64,000 nt of DNA from Cyclaneusma minus (Eukaryota; Ascomycota; Leotiomycetes; Marthamycetales; Marthamycetaceae): assembly GCA_037179335.1 (NCBI GenBank), contig JAKZHN010000057.1, positions 62,001 through 126,000 on the forward strand, in the 5' to 3' direction. The translations under genes and the position numbers were made by a program. Positions 42,582 through 53,607 of the stretch are shown piece by piece (the stretch's first letter is position 1; each line of letters begins with the position of its first letter). The notes under the pieces were generated by a model. The model was not told the DNA's origin, made no database searches, and was given only the letters and a program-made list of their open reading frames with translations.

Positions 42582-45500
42582 ATGGCTACCATGACGCAGA
42601 CCCGAACTGCAACTGTCCCCCAGGCGGCTACCACTGCGTCGGGGGGCAGGCTCTACAAATTCGGGACACGAGTATCACAATACCTGAGAGAACCCAGACT
42701 TCTTCCACCAAATACGGAAAACCAGCTTACGCTCCCGCCTGAAATCAGCAGTCTTGCTCGCCGCGGAATTCTAGCTGGTGCTATCGAGAATGGCCAGTTC
42801 TGGAAAGCGAAAGATTTTCTCAAGGGGCCCGCCAAGCTCAGGGAGAACTCTGAGAACACCCTCGGAGGCACACTACCTACGCGCAAGTGGAGCATCGAGT
42901 ACGAAGTACACAAGGCGGCGCCAGGATACAACGGCCGCAAAATAGAACTCATGAATATCGACCAATATGAGCCCGAAGTCTCAGATGTGGAGAATGTCAG
43001 ACTCATCTCTGCCGTTCATGGCGAGGCGCCGCTCTGGATGTTCTGGATTCGCCCTGGTGATATAGATCCCCTCGATCCGCGCGCCGCTCTTAATGAGCTT
43101 GAGAAGCATCAGCAGGAGATGAACGAAAAGCGTCGGGAAATCATCCGGACGATCGATGTCAGCGATGCCAGGCCACCGAAGCGCAAGCGTGTTGCTGAGC
43201 TGGTCGATGATGCTGAGCTGAGATACGAGGCTGAACAGATGGTCAAACAGAACGCGACACGCAATCCAGACCAGAAGCTGTGGCTCATCCCTGATATCAC
43301 TGGAGATGATGAGCGGTTCAAGAAGGAGCGGGATGTGTTCAAGGTGATGTTGACAGAGCTTGTCCAAGGCTTCGATGGCAATGAGCAAGGGATTTCGTTC
43401 ATGGAGGTTCTAGAGGAGGAGTTCGAGCCAGCGCAGCGCCACCTGCTACTTCCATCGGCCGACAACAACGATGTGTTGAAGATACAAGCGACGCATACCA
43501 AGGTGTACAAGAGGGCGATCTATGGAACTCCGGAAGAGAAAGACAAGGACGGGAAAGTGATCAAGGCAGCCAAGCCGGGCTCGTTCGACGGCGTTCCTGA
43601 CAACATGGCCACCAAGTTTGCCATGGCCCGCTTCGGCCACCCCGTCGAGCCCATTACGTTCAACAACATCACGGGGGCCGGTAATCCTGAGGACAAGCAT
43701 GACCCCGAGGATGCAGTGGCCGGGGAACTCGACGGCCTCAAGATCCAGAAAATCATGTACAAGGAGGAGCCGCTGGAGTACTTGAACTACTATCATGAGC
43801 GCAGCTACGGTCATCCCATGCTGCGCATCAAGAGGAATAGACCTGTGGCTCGTGTTGGGAAGACGAAAACCGGCCCACCGCCTGAAGGTACCAGCATCGA
43901 CGACGACCTCATTAGGCTCCCTGATACTCGCTACGGCTGCGGTTTCAATCAGCACGTCTCCGACACGAATCGTGTTGGTCAAGAGCTGAGCGACGAAGCA
44001 TCTGACGCCCCAAGCATGCGTGGCGGTGAAGAGCTCAGCGACGAAGAATCTGACGTCCCAAGCATGCGTGGTGGTGAACAGCCGCTCGAAGTTCAATTCT
44101 TCTTCCGCCAACCTGATTCAGCTCCCACCCCGGGGCGATGGATTTTGCCAGATGGAGCCAGCGAGGAAGCTAAGTTTAACGAATACCAGGATTCGTACGC
44201 TTTGGCCTTCAACAGGCTCGTTAAAGAGGCTATAGGTGAGGAAGACGCCGCAAGTGGATTCAGCGGAGAGCTTTCTTTTGCCTTCCACTTCGACAAAGAA
44301 CCAATATCGACTACCTGGTATTCTGCGGACAGTTTTCCGGAGGATGCGTGGAGGGAGCTCTTCAGACGGATGGCTAACGGCCAACCAACCGCTTTGTGGT
44401 TTCACAGGGCCCCGGATGTTTTAGCACCAGGGCCCGAGCTACCCGGCGAGTTGCGCTTCATGGTCCCAGGAAACTCATATAACAATGGCACGGTTCTGTC
44501 GAACAAGCCCAGGACCGTTGGATCTAACCACCCCATGTATCGGCTGACCGATAGCATTGATCTTCGGGGCACCATGCAGGCCGTAATGCACGAGCGCTGC
44601 GGTCGAGAAAACTCTTCCGAGTATGGTATTCGTTTCTGGACCGATTACGATGATTACTGGAATAATGAGCGTGGACAACTTCTCAATAACGAAACACCCG
44701 AGGCGATGAAGCAAAAGCTTGACCTATGTCTCGATCGTCTCGGAACCAACCCGCCTTTCCACCTCGACACAAGGAAGCCAGAGAAGATGGCAGATTGCCT
44801 CTGGACAGAGGAAGACGCCAAGGAAGAAGCGGAATACCTCAGATCAATCAAAATTGACGTCAAAGATTTTGACAAGTTCAACAACGGCCAGGTCCGTGTA
44901 CCGGTCAACTTGACCTCGGCCACCACTTGGGTTATCAAGCCCGAGTTCCCCCACTTCCAAGTCTCTCTAGAGGGTTTTGGAGGGCACTTCAACTTTGGTG
45001 GTACTAACAATGATAATTCGCTGACCGCGTTCCGTCACGCGGCACTAGGCTTAAAAGTAAACCACAAGATAGACTTGGACTGGCGCGGAGACTTTCTTGT
45101 CTCACAGTACGGATACTCCCCAAGTTTCTTCCGAATCACGAAGGAGATGACTGAGGGCGAGTTCCGTTTCAATGTCTTGGACCACTTAGCTACCCCTGTG
45201 ATCTCAATCCTTCCGGCCCCTATTGGTGTGGACGCTCTCGGTAAGTGACCCGAGCTTCCTTATTAGAACTGATTTCCCCCGCTTGCCCATGTTTCCTGCC
45301 AGCGGACATTGTACTGATATCCCATTTAGTGACTACATCGGAAAAGCGATGGAAAGAGCCCTACGTGCCTTGGAAAGGACCCGACCCCATCCAGAAGACG
45401 CCGCCCCAGGAACCACCACCGTCATCTCCAAAGACACCTGGGTACATACCAATGAAAGAAGGAACGACCTACGGGCCACCACCGCAGAAGACGCCTCCGC

Positions 45501-48500
45501 CGAAGACGCCTCCGCAGAAGACGCCACCGCAGAAGACGCCACCGCAGAAGACGCCTCCGCAGAAGACGCCACCCCAGGGACCACCACCGTCATCTACAAA
45601 GACACCGCCGACCACTCAAACGTCAGGTCTGAAGCCAGGGACCCAAAACTACACCCCTTACACTCCGGGGTACAAAGTAACCCAGACAAAGCCAGCTACT
45701 CAAACAGTTCCTCAACAGACTTCGGACGACGATGAAGAGCAACCTGGAGAAACACCCTGGAACAAGTACATGAGAGATATGTACAAGGCCCAGAATGCTC
45801 GACACCACGCGTGGTTCAACGATGGATCTTACCTCGAGGACATTATCAACGGCGGGAAATTCGGAGCCGTCTTGGAGAACAGGATCGGCGCGTATAGCGA
45901 AAGCATGCCCACCGTGTTCCAGCCGGTCGTATCGGCGACTCAAATTGACGAAGCAAAGAAACTCGCACGTGCTGTAATCAATCAAATCCTTCAAAGAGAG
46001 GACCATTGTCGAGTCTGCGGGAAAACGTTCTTGGCCGGTACAGGGCGAGAGGATCGTATAGTAGCTCACTACGAAGAGCATCGGGTGTCCACGGACGCGG
46101 CGTCAACGTGTATTGCAGGATGTGGCTTGTACTGGAAGCATATGAGCAATTCGACGAAGTGGAATCATATTCTCGACAATCACAGTGCAGGAGACCGAGG
46201 CACACAAACCTCGCCAACGCCAGCGCCAGCACCAGCACGAGCACAAGCGCCTGCCGTCCCATATCCATTCACCAAAAAGACAGTCACTTGTCCAGGTGGA
46301 TGCAAGCGGAAGCTTGGACATAACACAGAATACTTCGGTCTCAGCGAACACGTCAGGGCCCACTTGGAGAAATGCAGCAAGAACAACAAGGGACAGGCCG
46401 TGGACCCCAAGACAGGTTTCACCAAAGCACAAAGTGAGTAATCGCGCGCAAGACGCCATTCTGTGAACCGAACGTCTTTGAAATGCTAACAAGTCTTTGC
46501 AGTTTCCATCGACACCGATGGAGAGGGAGTCACTATCCCGGCCAAGGGCTTTCAAGCTATCGTCGCCCGCATGGTCGAGCTCAACAAACAGGTTGCGGAG
46601 GGCTCGAAGACGGGAAGCTCCTCTGCGGCCCTCCAATCATGCAGAAATGAGAGAGACAAACTCAAGCACGAGCTTGAGGCCCTCAGAAAGAAGGGCGGCT
46701 CTCCTGCAGACCTCAAATCATGCGAAGCTCGGGTAAAAGAACTCGCAAAGGAAATAGAGGAGAAAGATGCCAAGATTGCGAGGCTCGAGGAAACCGTTGC
46801 AAAAGCCCAGCCATTCCTCGAAGCTGATGTCGCCTCATCGATTGAGTACATAAGAAAGGCGCAGGAGAAGAATAAAGCCAAGGGCCCCATGCCCACCCCT
46901 GGCACCACCCCTGGCATCACCCCTGGCACCCCCCTTGGCACCAAGTCTAGCCTGTTCCCGCCTACCCAGCCGAAGGTGAAGGAGTTGCAAGACAGAGTGA
47001 AACAGCTTGAAGAGGAGAAGGAGACACTCGAGGCCCAGGCTGCCCAATTCGACAATGGTGGAGACGAAGACATCACCAAGCTTCGAAAGCAATACAAGGA
47101 GCTCCAGGAGCAGACCGAGGCTTATGAAGAGGCGATCACTGGCGTAGGCGGTAGGGATCTGACGCGCGCTTACAAGAGGCTGAAGGCAGAGCGGGATCAG
47201 CACAAGGAGAATCTTGCGGAGGCGACCAAGAAGCTTGAGAAGTACAAGAAGTACGAGAACTCTGCCCAGAGCGACCCAGATTCTGCACACCAGGCAGAGA
47301 TCGACCGCCTAACAGAGGAATTGGAAAATAGCCGGACTAAGCTCGCAACCGCAGAAGCGACAATCAAAAGGCTTGAGAATCCCAAAGAATCTACAGCCTT
47401 GTCAAAGTTTCAAAACCAAAGGAATACGCTTGAAACTGAGGTCCGCAACCTCCAAGAACGGATCGTGGAGCTTGAAGGTGAACTTGAGATCGCGAAGTCG
47501 AAGCCTCAACAGCATCCAAATGGAGCGCCGACTCCGGGATCAGAATCTACAGCCTTGAAAAAAATTCAAAACCAAAGGAGTGCGCTTGAAGCTGAGGTCC
47601 GCCGCCTCGAAGAACGGATCGTGGAGCTTGAAGGCGAACTTGAGATCGCGAACTCGAAGCCTCAACAGCATCCAAATGGAGCGCCGACTCCGGGAACTAA
47701 CGGCAAGCGCTGGGATACTGCGCAGGTCTGTCCTCATCCGGGATGTGAGATAATCCTTAGTAACAACGGGACTTACCACACGATTGGCAACCTCTGGGCG
47801 CATTTCCAAATGCACGGTATGTTTCGAAAACATTCTAAGCTGTTGAAGAGAGACTGATTGCTGATAACTCTAGATCAGGCCGAGGACGAGGTGCCCTCTG
47901 ATGAGGGGGGCCCGAGTGGGGGCGCGGGTGGAGGAGGAGGTGGAGGTGGTGGGGGTGATTCGGATGATGGGGATGATTCTGATGATGGGGATGATGGAGA
48001 GGGTGGAAAGGGTGGCGGAGGAGGAGATGAGGGAGAGCAGCCTGGCAAAAAGAATGGCGGATCATCGGGTGGTAAGCGCACCGGCAAGAAACCTACACCC
48101 ATCAACCCCGGTCGAACATACACGCTCGAGGAGATCCGCGACCTAGATCTCCTCACGCCCGCCATGAAAGCCGAGTCGGACATTCTCGAGTCGTCCGACC
48201 TGTCAGACAATGAGGGCGAAAAGAAACACTGGTTCTGTCCCTTCTGCTACCACAGAGTCAACACCAAAGCGCAGCGATCGATGCACACGAGCATGCACGT
48301 CATGAAGAACGTCCGACCTGATCAAATCCCCTGGAGACAACTTGGCCAAACGAAAGGCGACCGCAAGGCCAGACGTGTGAAAGCCGAAGCTCAGCGACGT
48401 GCGCTGAAAGCAGCTGAAGAAAAAGAACAACGCGAAATCCTGCGAAAGAGGCGCGACATGAGCGAGCTCGCCGAAGGACAGCGTTCCAGATCCTCCACCC

Positions 48501-48859
48501 CGAACTCCGAGGACAGCCGCTTCGACGACTCCGACTACGGATACGCGAAGCGCAACCGCACGGCCAACCCAACTCACAGTGCCAAAAAGGCCAGGGCCGC
48601 TGCGAAGGAACAGAAGCGGGCGGCTCAAGCTGAGGCTGCTGCTGATGCTGCGAAGGCTCTCAGACAAGCGAACCGGGAGACGAGGAAGGCTCTCATTCGG
48701 GCGAAGGCTCGTGCTAAGGCTGCCGAAAAGCCCGAAAAGCGACTCTCGAAGACTCCTTCTCCTACTGGTGCTAGCTTTGTGACTACCATTGACACATGGG
48801 ATGGAGAGGAGATGGAGGTTAGGAGGAGCAAGCGGAACATCGGCAAGAGTGCCCCCTGA
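42582..48859 (+). CDS. 2020-aa protein with five dispersed C2H2-like zinc modules, unidentified
   Basis: Four exons (42582-45240, 45330-46433, 46503-47816, 47874-48859) all join in frame. Residues 1-886 look globular and unlike any family I know (TRKWSIEYEVHKAAPGYNGR, GHFNFGGTNNDNSLTAFRHA). Then come a (KTPPQ)6 tract at about 939-968, zinc-like modules at about 1112 (CRVCGKTF...HYEEH), 1147 (CIAGCGLYW...HILDNH), 1206 (CPGGCKRKL...HVRAH), 1664 (CPHPGCEII...HFQMH) and 1814 (CPFCYHRV...MHTSMH), a coiled coil at about 1260-1650 with a 52-aa unit duplicated, an Asp/Gly tract and a basic, Ala/Lys/Arg-rich tail. The start ATG has a good context (CACCATGG). A nuclear, nucleic-acid-linked scaffold is an inference. 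A split into two genes is unlikely, since every junction has consensus splice sites and preserves the frame. Confidence 0.78.
45487..45576 (+). repeat. 15-bp coding minisatellite, (KTPPQ)6
   Basis: Six 15-bp units of AAGACGCC(T/A)CCGCAG encode Lys-Thr-Pro-Pro-Gln in the gene's frame. All three forward frames are open across it. Confidence 0.9.
47387..47698 (+). repeat. 156-bp in-frame tandem duplication in the coiled coil
   Basis: Units 47387-47542 and 47543-47698 each encode 52 aa (ESTAL...KPQQHPNGAPTPG). They are highly similar, with a few replacements (SKFQNQRNTLET versus KKIQNQRSALEA). The length of 52 is not a multiple of seven, but each unit has its own helix plus a PTPG break. Confidence 0.9.
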
Positions 48860-49180
48860 GCGCTTTACACACTCACTTGTATTTTCATTTGTTAACTGGG
48901 TTTTGGAAAGCTGAGCGCGGTTCTGGATTTCTTTTGACTTTGGAAAAGATTGTAATCTTTCTGTATACGCATCTCTCCTATGCAAGTTGTTTAGTCCGTA
49001 GAATTTCAAATCTTGTCTTTAGACTGTTGGTCCTAGGTGAAAAGTGAGCATACACGTGAAATGTAATGTAAACTAAGCCAGTACCTAGTCATGACTTGCC
49101 TCATAGACTTGCCTCATAGACTCGTCTCTGGCCTCATCCATATTCTACGTCACATGATCATATCGCATGATCACACCACC
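48860..49180. other. short convergent intergenic region
   Basis: 321 bp between the stops of the zinc-module gene and dph2. Probably two 3' UTRs. CATAGACT(T/C)G is repeated in tandem at 49100-49125. Confidence 0.5.
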
Positions 49181-50905
49181 TCAATGTCTCTCCCCCTCCC
49201 TGTCACCAACAACATACCCCCTCGCAACGCCACTCCTCCCCTCCTCCACAAGTGCTCCCTCCGTTTCCGCATTCTCAGCCGTAAAATCGCTCCCAAGGCC
49301 AGTCCACGTCCGCTGAGAGCGTAAATACTCGGCGCCCGGACTCACAACACCGTTCACAGTCGCCAGTTCTGCCTTCGCGCGTGCTATCAGGCTATTCGAT
49401 GGCTTCGGCGCCGTCGCCTGATCTGCATCCAGATTTTCGTCTCCTGTTGCGAAAGCAGGCGTGTTGCGCTTAGCACTCTGCTTGGCTGAGGATTGCATCG
49501 GCCGGGTATGGCTGATGTAGCGTCCTGTCCGGAGATCGAATTCCGGCGGCGCGCTCTCCTCTTCACTATCATCATCCCCAATCCCACCATCCTCCTCAGC
49601 CTCTTCACTCACTTCCTCGCCTTCCTCCCCCTTTTCCCCTTCACCACCAACCTTCCCTTTCCCAATGCTATTAAAATCCGCCTCCCACTCCCCCGTCCAC
49701 ACCCTCTCCGCATCCCCCTGCAACGCCAACTGCAACTCAAACGGCGTAATTACCGGCTTCCAAAAGTCCTTCGCCTCCAACAAACTACTCTCCCAGCACC
49801 CCACCACAACCCAACCTCCTATTTCGGCAAAATTTGCTATCTTGGCAGAGTTTACTTTGCCAACTACGAAAGTGTAGGACTTTTTGCCGGAAGCGGAGAT
49901 CAGGCTGCGGAGGGTGTCGATTACTGGGAGGTAGTTTTTTACGGAGAGCGTGTTGACGAGGATGCCGAAGATGGCACAGGTGGAGAGGGAGGTGAGGAGG
50001 GCGTAGCGGCGGCGGAGGAGCGCGGTTGTTTGGGTGAGGAGGGCTTTGGATGGTGCTGGGGCGGATGCGGTTGGGGAGGTAGGGTAGATGTAGAGGGAGG
50101 CGAGGCGGGAAGAGAGGGTTAGGAGGAGGGCTGTCGGTGGCGTGGAGATGTGGAAGAGATGGTAGGATTTCAGATCGTCTGGGTTGGCTATCACTGAAGG
50201 AGGCAAAGTCCGGTTTGGAAGCGGAGAAGAGGGGTCGTGGAGGATAGAGGGAGTGAAGATGTTGGTGTAGCCGGCGGCAGTCAGGCGTTGAGAGATGGGA
50301 GATGTGTGGTCGGAGTAGGTAATGTCGGCCATCAGAATAACTTTGGTATCCTTTTCTGGGAAGGTGTCTTGGAAGGCCTCCACTGCGACATCGATATCGA
50401 GAGGGTGTGTGGTGAAGACGTATATGACGGGGAGTCTGGCAGTTGGAGATAGACAGGATCGTCCGTAATGGACTACTACCTCGGCGTCTGTGTGCTCGGC
50501 AGCAATCTCATCGACGCAGCAGGCTCCGTATGATGTGTCTGCTAAAATGCATAGTTTCCGTCGTGGATCTTGTGGTCGGTTCTGAGCCGCAATATCAATT
50601 TCTTGTAGGTCCTTGGTCACATCGTCGACTTTGGCTGTACTGCTTTCTGTGGCGAACAATTCCGTTTCTAATGCTTCAAAAACTCGGGGTGCGTCGTGTA
50701 GCATATGATCGGGAAACTGCAAGGCTATTCTCCGCCATCCTACCTCCTGGATCTCCTTGACGGTACGTGGTATTTCGTAGACATGATATAGCTCTTCTTT
50801 CGAGAGCTTCGTCGAGGGTACGGGTATCAGAGTAGGGCTTGGGTCTTCGAAAACATGTGTATCCGGGGTCGAGAGAACAGGCGGGGCAGAAAGTTCGTTC
50901 GCCAT
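49181..50905 (-). CDS. dph2: diphthamide biosynthesis protein Dph2
   Basis: Single exon, 574 aa, typical for fungi. Dph1-Dph2 form the radical Fe-S enzyme that moves a 3-amino-3-carboxypropyl group from SAM to the target His of elongation factor 2. Family marks: YEIPRTVKEIQEVGWRRIAL and QFPDHMLHDAP near the N-terminus, ILADTSYGACCVDEIAAEH with a cluster-type Cys, VVHYGRSCLSP, FGILVNTLSVKNYLPVID, VGKVNSAKIANFAEIGGWVV and GCWESSL, then KPVITPFELQLAL. Residues about 430-470 form an acidic Glu/Gly linker and the tail is variable (TWTGLGSDF). No intron is needed. It is divergent from jip5 with a 266-bp shared region. Confidence 0.94.
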   Translation of the reverse strand: MANELSAPPVLSTPDTHVFEDPSPTLIPVPSTKLSKEELYHVYEIPRTVKEIQEVGWRRIALQFPDHMLHDAPRVFEALETELFATESSTAKVDDVTKDLQEIDIAAQNRPQDPRRKLCILADTSYGACCVDEIAAEHTDAEVVVHYGRSCLSPTARLPVIYVFTTHPLDIDVAVEAFQDTFPEKDTKVILMADITYSDHTSPISQRLTAAGYTNIFTPSILHDPSSPLPNRTLPPSVIANPDDLKSYHLFHISTPPTALLLTLSSRLASLYIYPTSPTASAPAPSKALLTQTTALLRRRYALLTSLSTCAIFGILVNTLSVKNYLPVIDTLRSLISASGKKSYTFVVGKVNSAKIANFAEIGGWVVVGCWESSLLEAKDFWKPVITPFELQLALQGDAERVWTGEWEADFNSIGKGKVGGEGEKGEEGEEVSEEAEEDGGIGDDDSEEESAPPEFDLRTGRYISHTRPMQSSAKQSAKRNTPAFATGDENLDADQATAPKPSNSLIARAKAELATVNGVVSPGAEYLRSQRTWTGLGSDFTAENAETEGALVEEGRSGVARGYVVGDREGERH

Positions 50906-51171
50906 GGTCGAGGATTTGAATTCTGGGCGCTGTTATGGCGAAGTTGGGAATCGTCCAGAGTTGAAACTATTCGGAGGTGAATTTATGTCGGGTAGAGAAA
51001 AAGCAATGCGATGGAGGGGCAATAATTTCTGCCTCATACCACCGCCTTTGGACCCTCCACTAGCGTGGCCCAAGCTCCTCTGCTGATCCAAAAATACTCT
51101 CTCCATAAATCTTTTTCTCCACAACTCTCCAGATTCCCAACTCAGGCTTCAAAGAGCCATTGACCGCCGCC
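50906..51171. promoter_or_regulatory. shared divergent promoter dph2 / jip5
   Basis: Only 266 bp separate the two start codons, so both 5' UTRs and promoters overlap or abut. No clear TATA box. Both genes serve translation or ribosome production, so co-regulation is possible but not shown. Confidence 0.5.
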
Positions 51172-52512
51172 ATGTTCGAAAACCTCTGCACTCTACCTCT
51201 CTCCTCTGACCTGTTTGCCCAGGCTATCCATCCCACCGAGCCTATTGTCGCTGTGGGACTCGCTGCGGGCCATGTTCAATCTTTCCGTCTGCCGCTAATA
51301 CCCTTCAGCAGCGATGATGAAGATGGCGCTGGTAGTGTGGTTTCGTCTGGCACACAGACCATAGAGACCGATTGGCGGACCAGAAGACACAAGGGCAGTT
51401 GTCGAGCTATGGCCTACAGTCATGACGGCCAAAGTGAGTTGACTTGAAATAACCAGAAAATATCAAGCTAGCCACAATGCGACACACCCTGCTAACTCAA
51501 GTCCAAACACCCAGTCCTCTACTCCGCCGGCAGCGACGGCGTCCTCAAAGCCGCCAACTCATCAACAGGCCAAGCTACTTCCAAAATCTTCCTCGCCCCA
51601 GTCGGCAACTCCCAAACCATCGACCCAGCCACCCTCCTCTACGCCCCCTCCCCACAAACCATCCTCGTAGCCACCGACTCCGCCGCCCTCCACCTCTACG
51701 ACCTTCGCGCTCCCTCCCTGCTCTCCGAGAAACCCGCCAACACCTTCCGCCCCCACGACGACTACATCTCCTCCCTAACCCCCCTTCCCCCCTCCGAAGC
51801 CAGCACCTCCGGCTTCAGCAAGCAATGGATCACCACAGGCGGTACCACTCTCGCCCTCACCGACCTTCGCAAAGGCGTTTTAGTAAAATCTGAAAACCAA
51901 GAAGAAGAGCTTCTCTCTTCTGTGTTTATTTCCGGCCTGCCTGCACGAGCTGGGAGGACTAAGGGAGAGAAGATGTTGGTAGGGAGCTCGAATGGGATTA
52001 TTACGCTTTGGGAGAAGGGAGTTTGGGATGATCAGGATGAGAGGATTATTGTGAGTGGAGGGAGAGGGGGTGGTGAGAGCTTGGATTGTATGTGTGTCGT
52101 GCCGGAGGATGTGGGGCCGGGAGGGAAGAGTGTGGCGGTGGGGTTGGGGGATGGGAGTGTGCGGATTGTGAGGATTGGGAGTAATAAGGTGGATGATGAG
52201 ATTTTCAGACATGATGAGGTGGAGGGGGTGGTGGGGCTGGGGTTTGATGTTGGGGGGAGGATGATTAGTGGGGGTGGGCAGACGCTTAAGGTGTGGCAGG
52301 AGAGGATTGATGTGGACGTTGTTGATGACGATGAGGATGATGACAGCGAGAAGGGGGATGAAGATGGTGAGGGTAAGGACGATGAGGACGACGATGACGA
52401 CGACTCTGATTCCGAAGAGGAAGAGCGAAAGGAGAGGCCTAAGAAGAAACGGAAAGGAGGTGATAGCATCTACGGCTCACACGGTGTGGTCGGATTTGCA
52501 GGAATGGATTGA
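51172..52512 (+). CDS. jip5: WD-repeat protein Jip5 (WDR55 family)
   Basis: Exon 1 51172-51433 and exon 2 51515-52512 give 419 aa. The start MFENLCTLPLSSDLFAQAIHP is the family-specific N-terminus; a frame ATG four codons earlier (MTAAMFEN) is less likely. Beta-propeller blades include HPTEPIVAVGLAAGHVQSF, ILYSAGSDGVLKAAN, LVATDSAALHLYDLR, MLVGSSNGIITLWEKG, SVAVGLGDGSVRIVRIG and MISGGGQTLKVWQ. The C-terminus is a long Asp/Glu stretch followed by the basic nuclear signal RPKKKRKG and ends GVVGFAGMD. Jip5 is a nucleolar protein linked to large-subunit rRNA processing. Codon use becomes markedly G-rich after about 51930, though the frame stays intact. Confidence 0.92.
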
Positions 52513-53607
52513 TACCCCATCAAATCAAAGGCGTGTAGGATACATACCCTTTGCCAATTAAAGCACCATTCCGAGATCTAAGCCCTTTAGTGGCTGCTTG
52601 TTCCGATAATTCCCCTCGGTCGATGACGCCTGGAGGCATGATGGTGCGAAACGGTCCCACCACTGCAATAGATCCAGACGAGAATAACGCAGCTCTCGTT
52701 GGCAGTGCCGTGAATGATATTGCAGGTATTGCGTATTTTGCCGCCTTCTTCAAGAAAACGAATTCCGGATGTTAGTTTCGCGGGCGCGGCGCTCATGACG
52801 GGTACGATTGCCTGGACGGCGGCTTTGAAAGGTGTGGTGTTTGAATTACAGTATGGTAAGGTGAAGCAGGTGGTGAGGTTAATCGATCCTCTGGCGTTTT
52901 GATTTGGTGATGTCGGGCGGGGGGTGGCAAAGTAGCAAAGTAGTCTTCCTTGCCTGTCAAGCTTGCAGTATCCTGTCGTCTCCAATCCGTTCTCTCGCCT
53001 TAAACAATCCCCTGACCTCCAACCCCAGGCGTGTTATACATCCAATTGCCTGAGATTTCCCGCTCTACCAACCTATATACTTTTAAACACCCAAATGGCA
53101 AATTCCAAAAACGACATTTCCAACACCCCTCAGTCGACGTGCAACAAAACTATGGAGCCAGCTATTCCGCGAGTCGGCTGGAGGGACGAACTCACAGGAG
53201 GAGCCGTATACCTCATAATACTTTCTGAAATCTCAAACAAAGCGGTGGCCATCTCTTTCCTCAGCTTTGCACTGTGACCTTGTGTCAATACTAATAGCGC
53301 TTCTTCATTTGCAGGCTTCAAGCCATCCCATTTTAAACGATCCACAAAGCTGTTCTATTTAGCAAGTTTCTCCTGATCACCAAGTCCGAACAGAACCACC
53401 CAGTCAAGTCGTCAAAGAAACTCCATCCCATGCATCAGCCGTTGGAAAAAACACAAATGCAAGTGAAGCCATCATGCAAAGCCATAGGGTATCGCCTGTC
53501 CCATCCATCATGTCCCTGCCGTTCATCCCAAACCCTGATCCCATCATCCCATACATCATATCAAGCGCAAACCCAACTCGCAACCCAGATCAACACCCCA
53601 TAATCAT
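52513..53607. other. intergenic with a short copy (D) of the dispersed element
   Basis: Between jip5 and the kinetochore-like gene, convergent. No gene recognised. From 52997 the header of the dispersed repeat family appears, annotated separately. The remaining frames are short and overlapping. Confidence 0.5.
52997..53151 (-). repeat. dispersed element family, solo copy D (header plus one half core)
   Basis: CCTTAAACAA at about 52998 precedes the header AGGCGTGTTATACATCC (53027-53043), and a single core half CAGTCGACGTGCAACAAAAC follows at 53131-53150. The distance of header to first core (about 100 bp) equals that in copies A and C. There is no array after it, so it is either a truncated or a minimal element. 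Confidence 0.7.

Noticed and set aside
45223..45735. 170-aa alternative-frame ORF over the KTPPQ repeat
   Set aside because: The 15-bp repeat is open in every forward frame; splice junctions and flanking exons support the KTPPQ frame.
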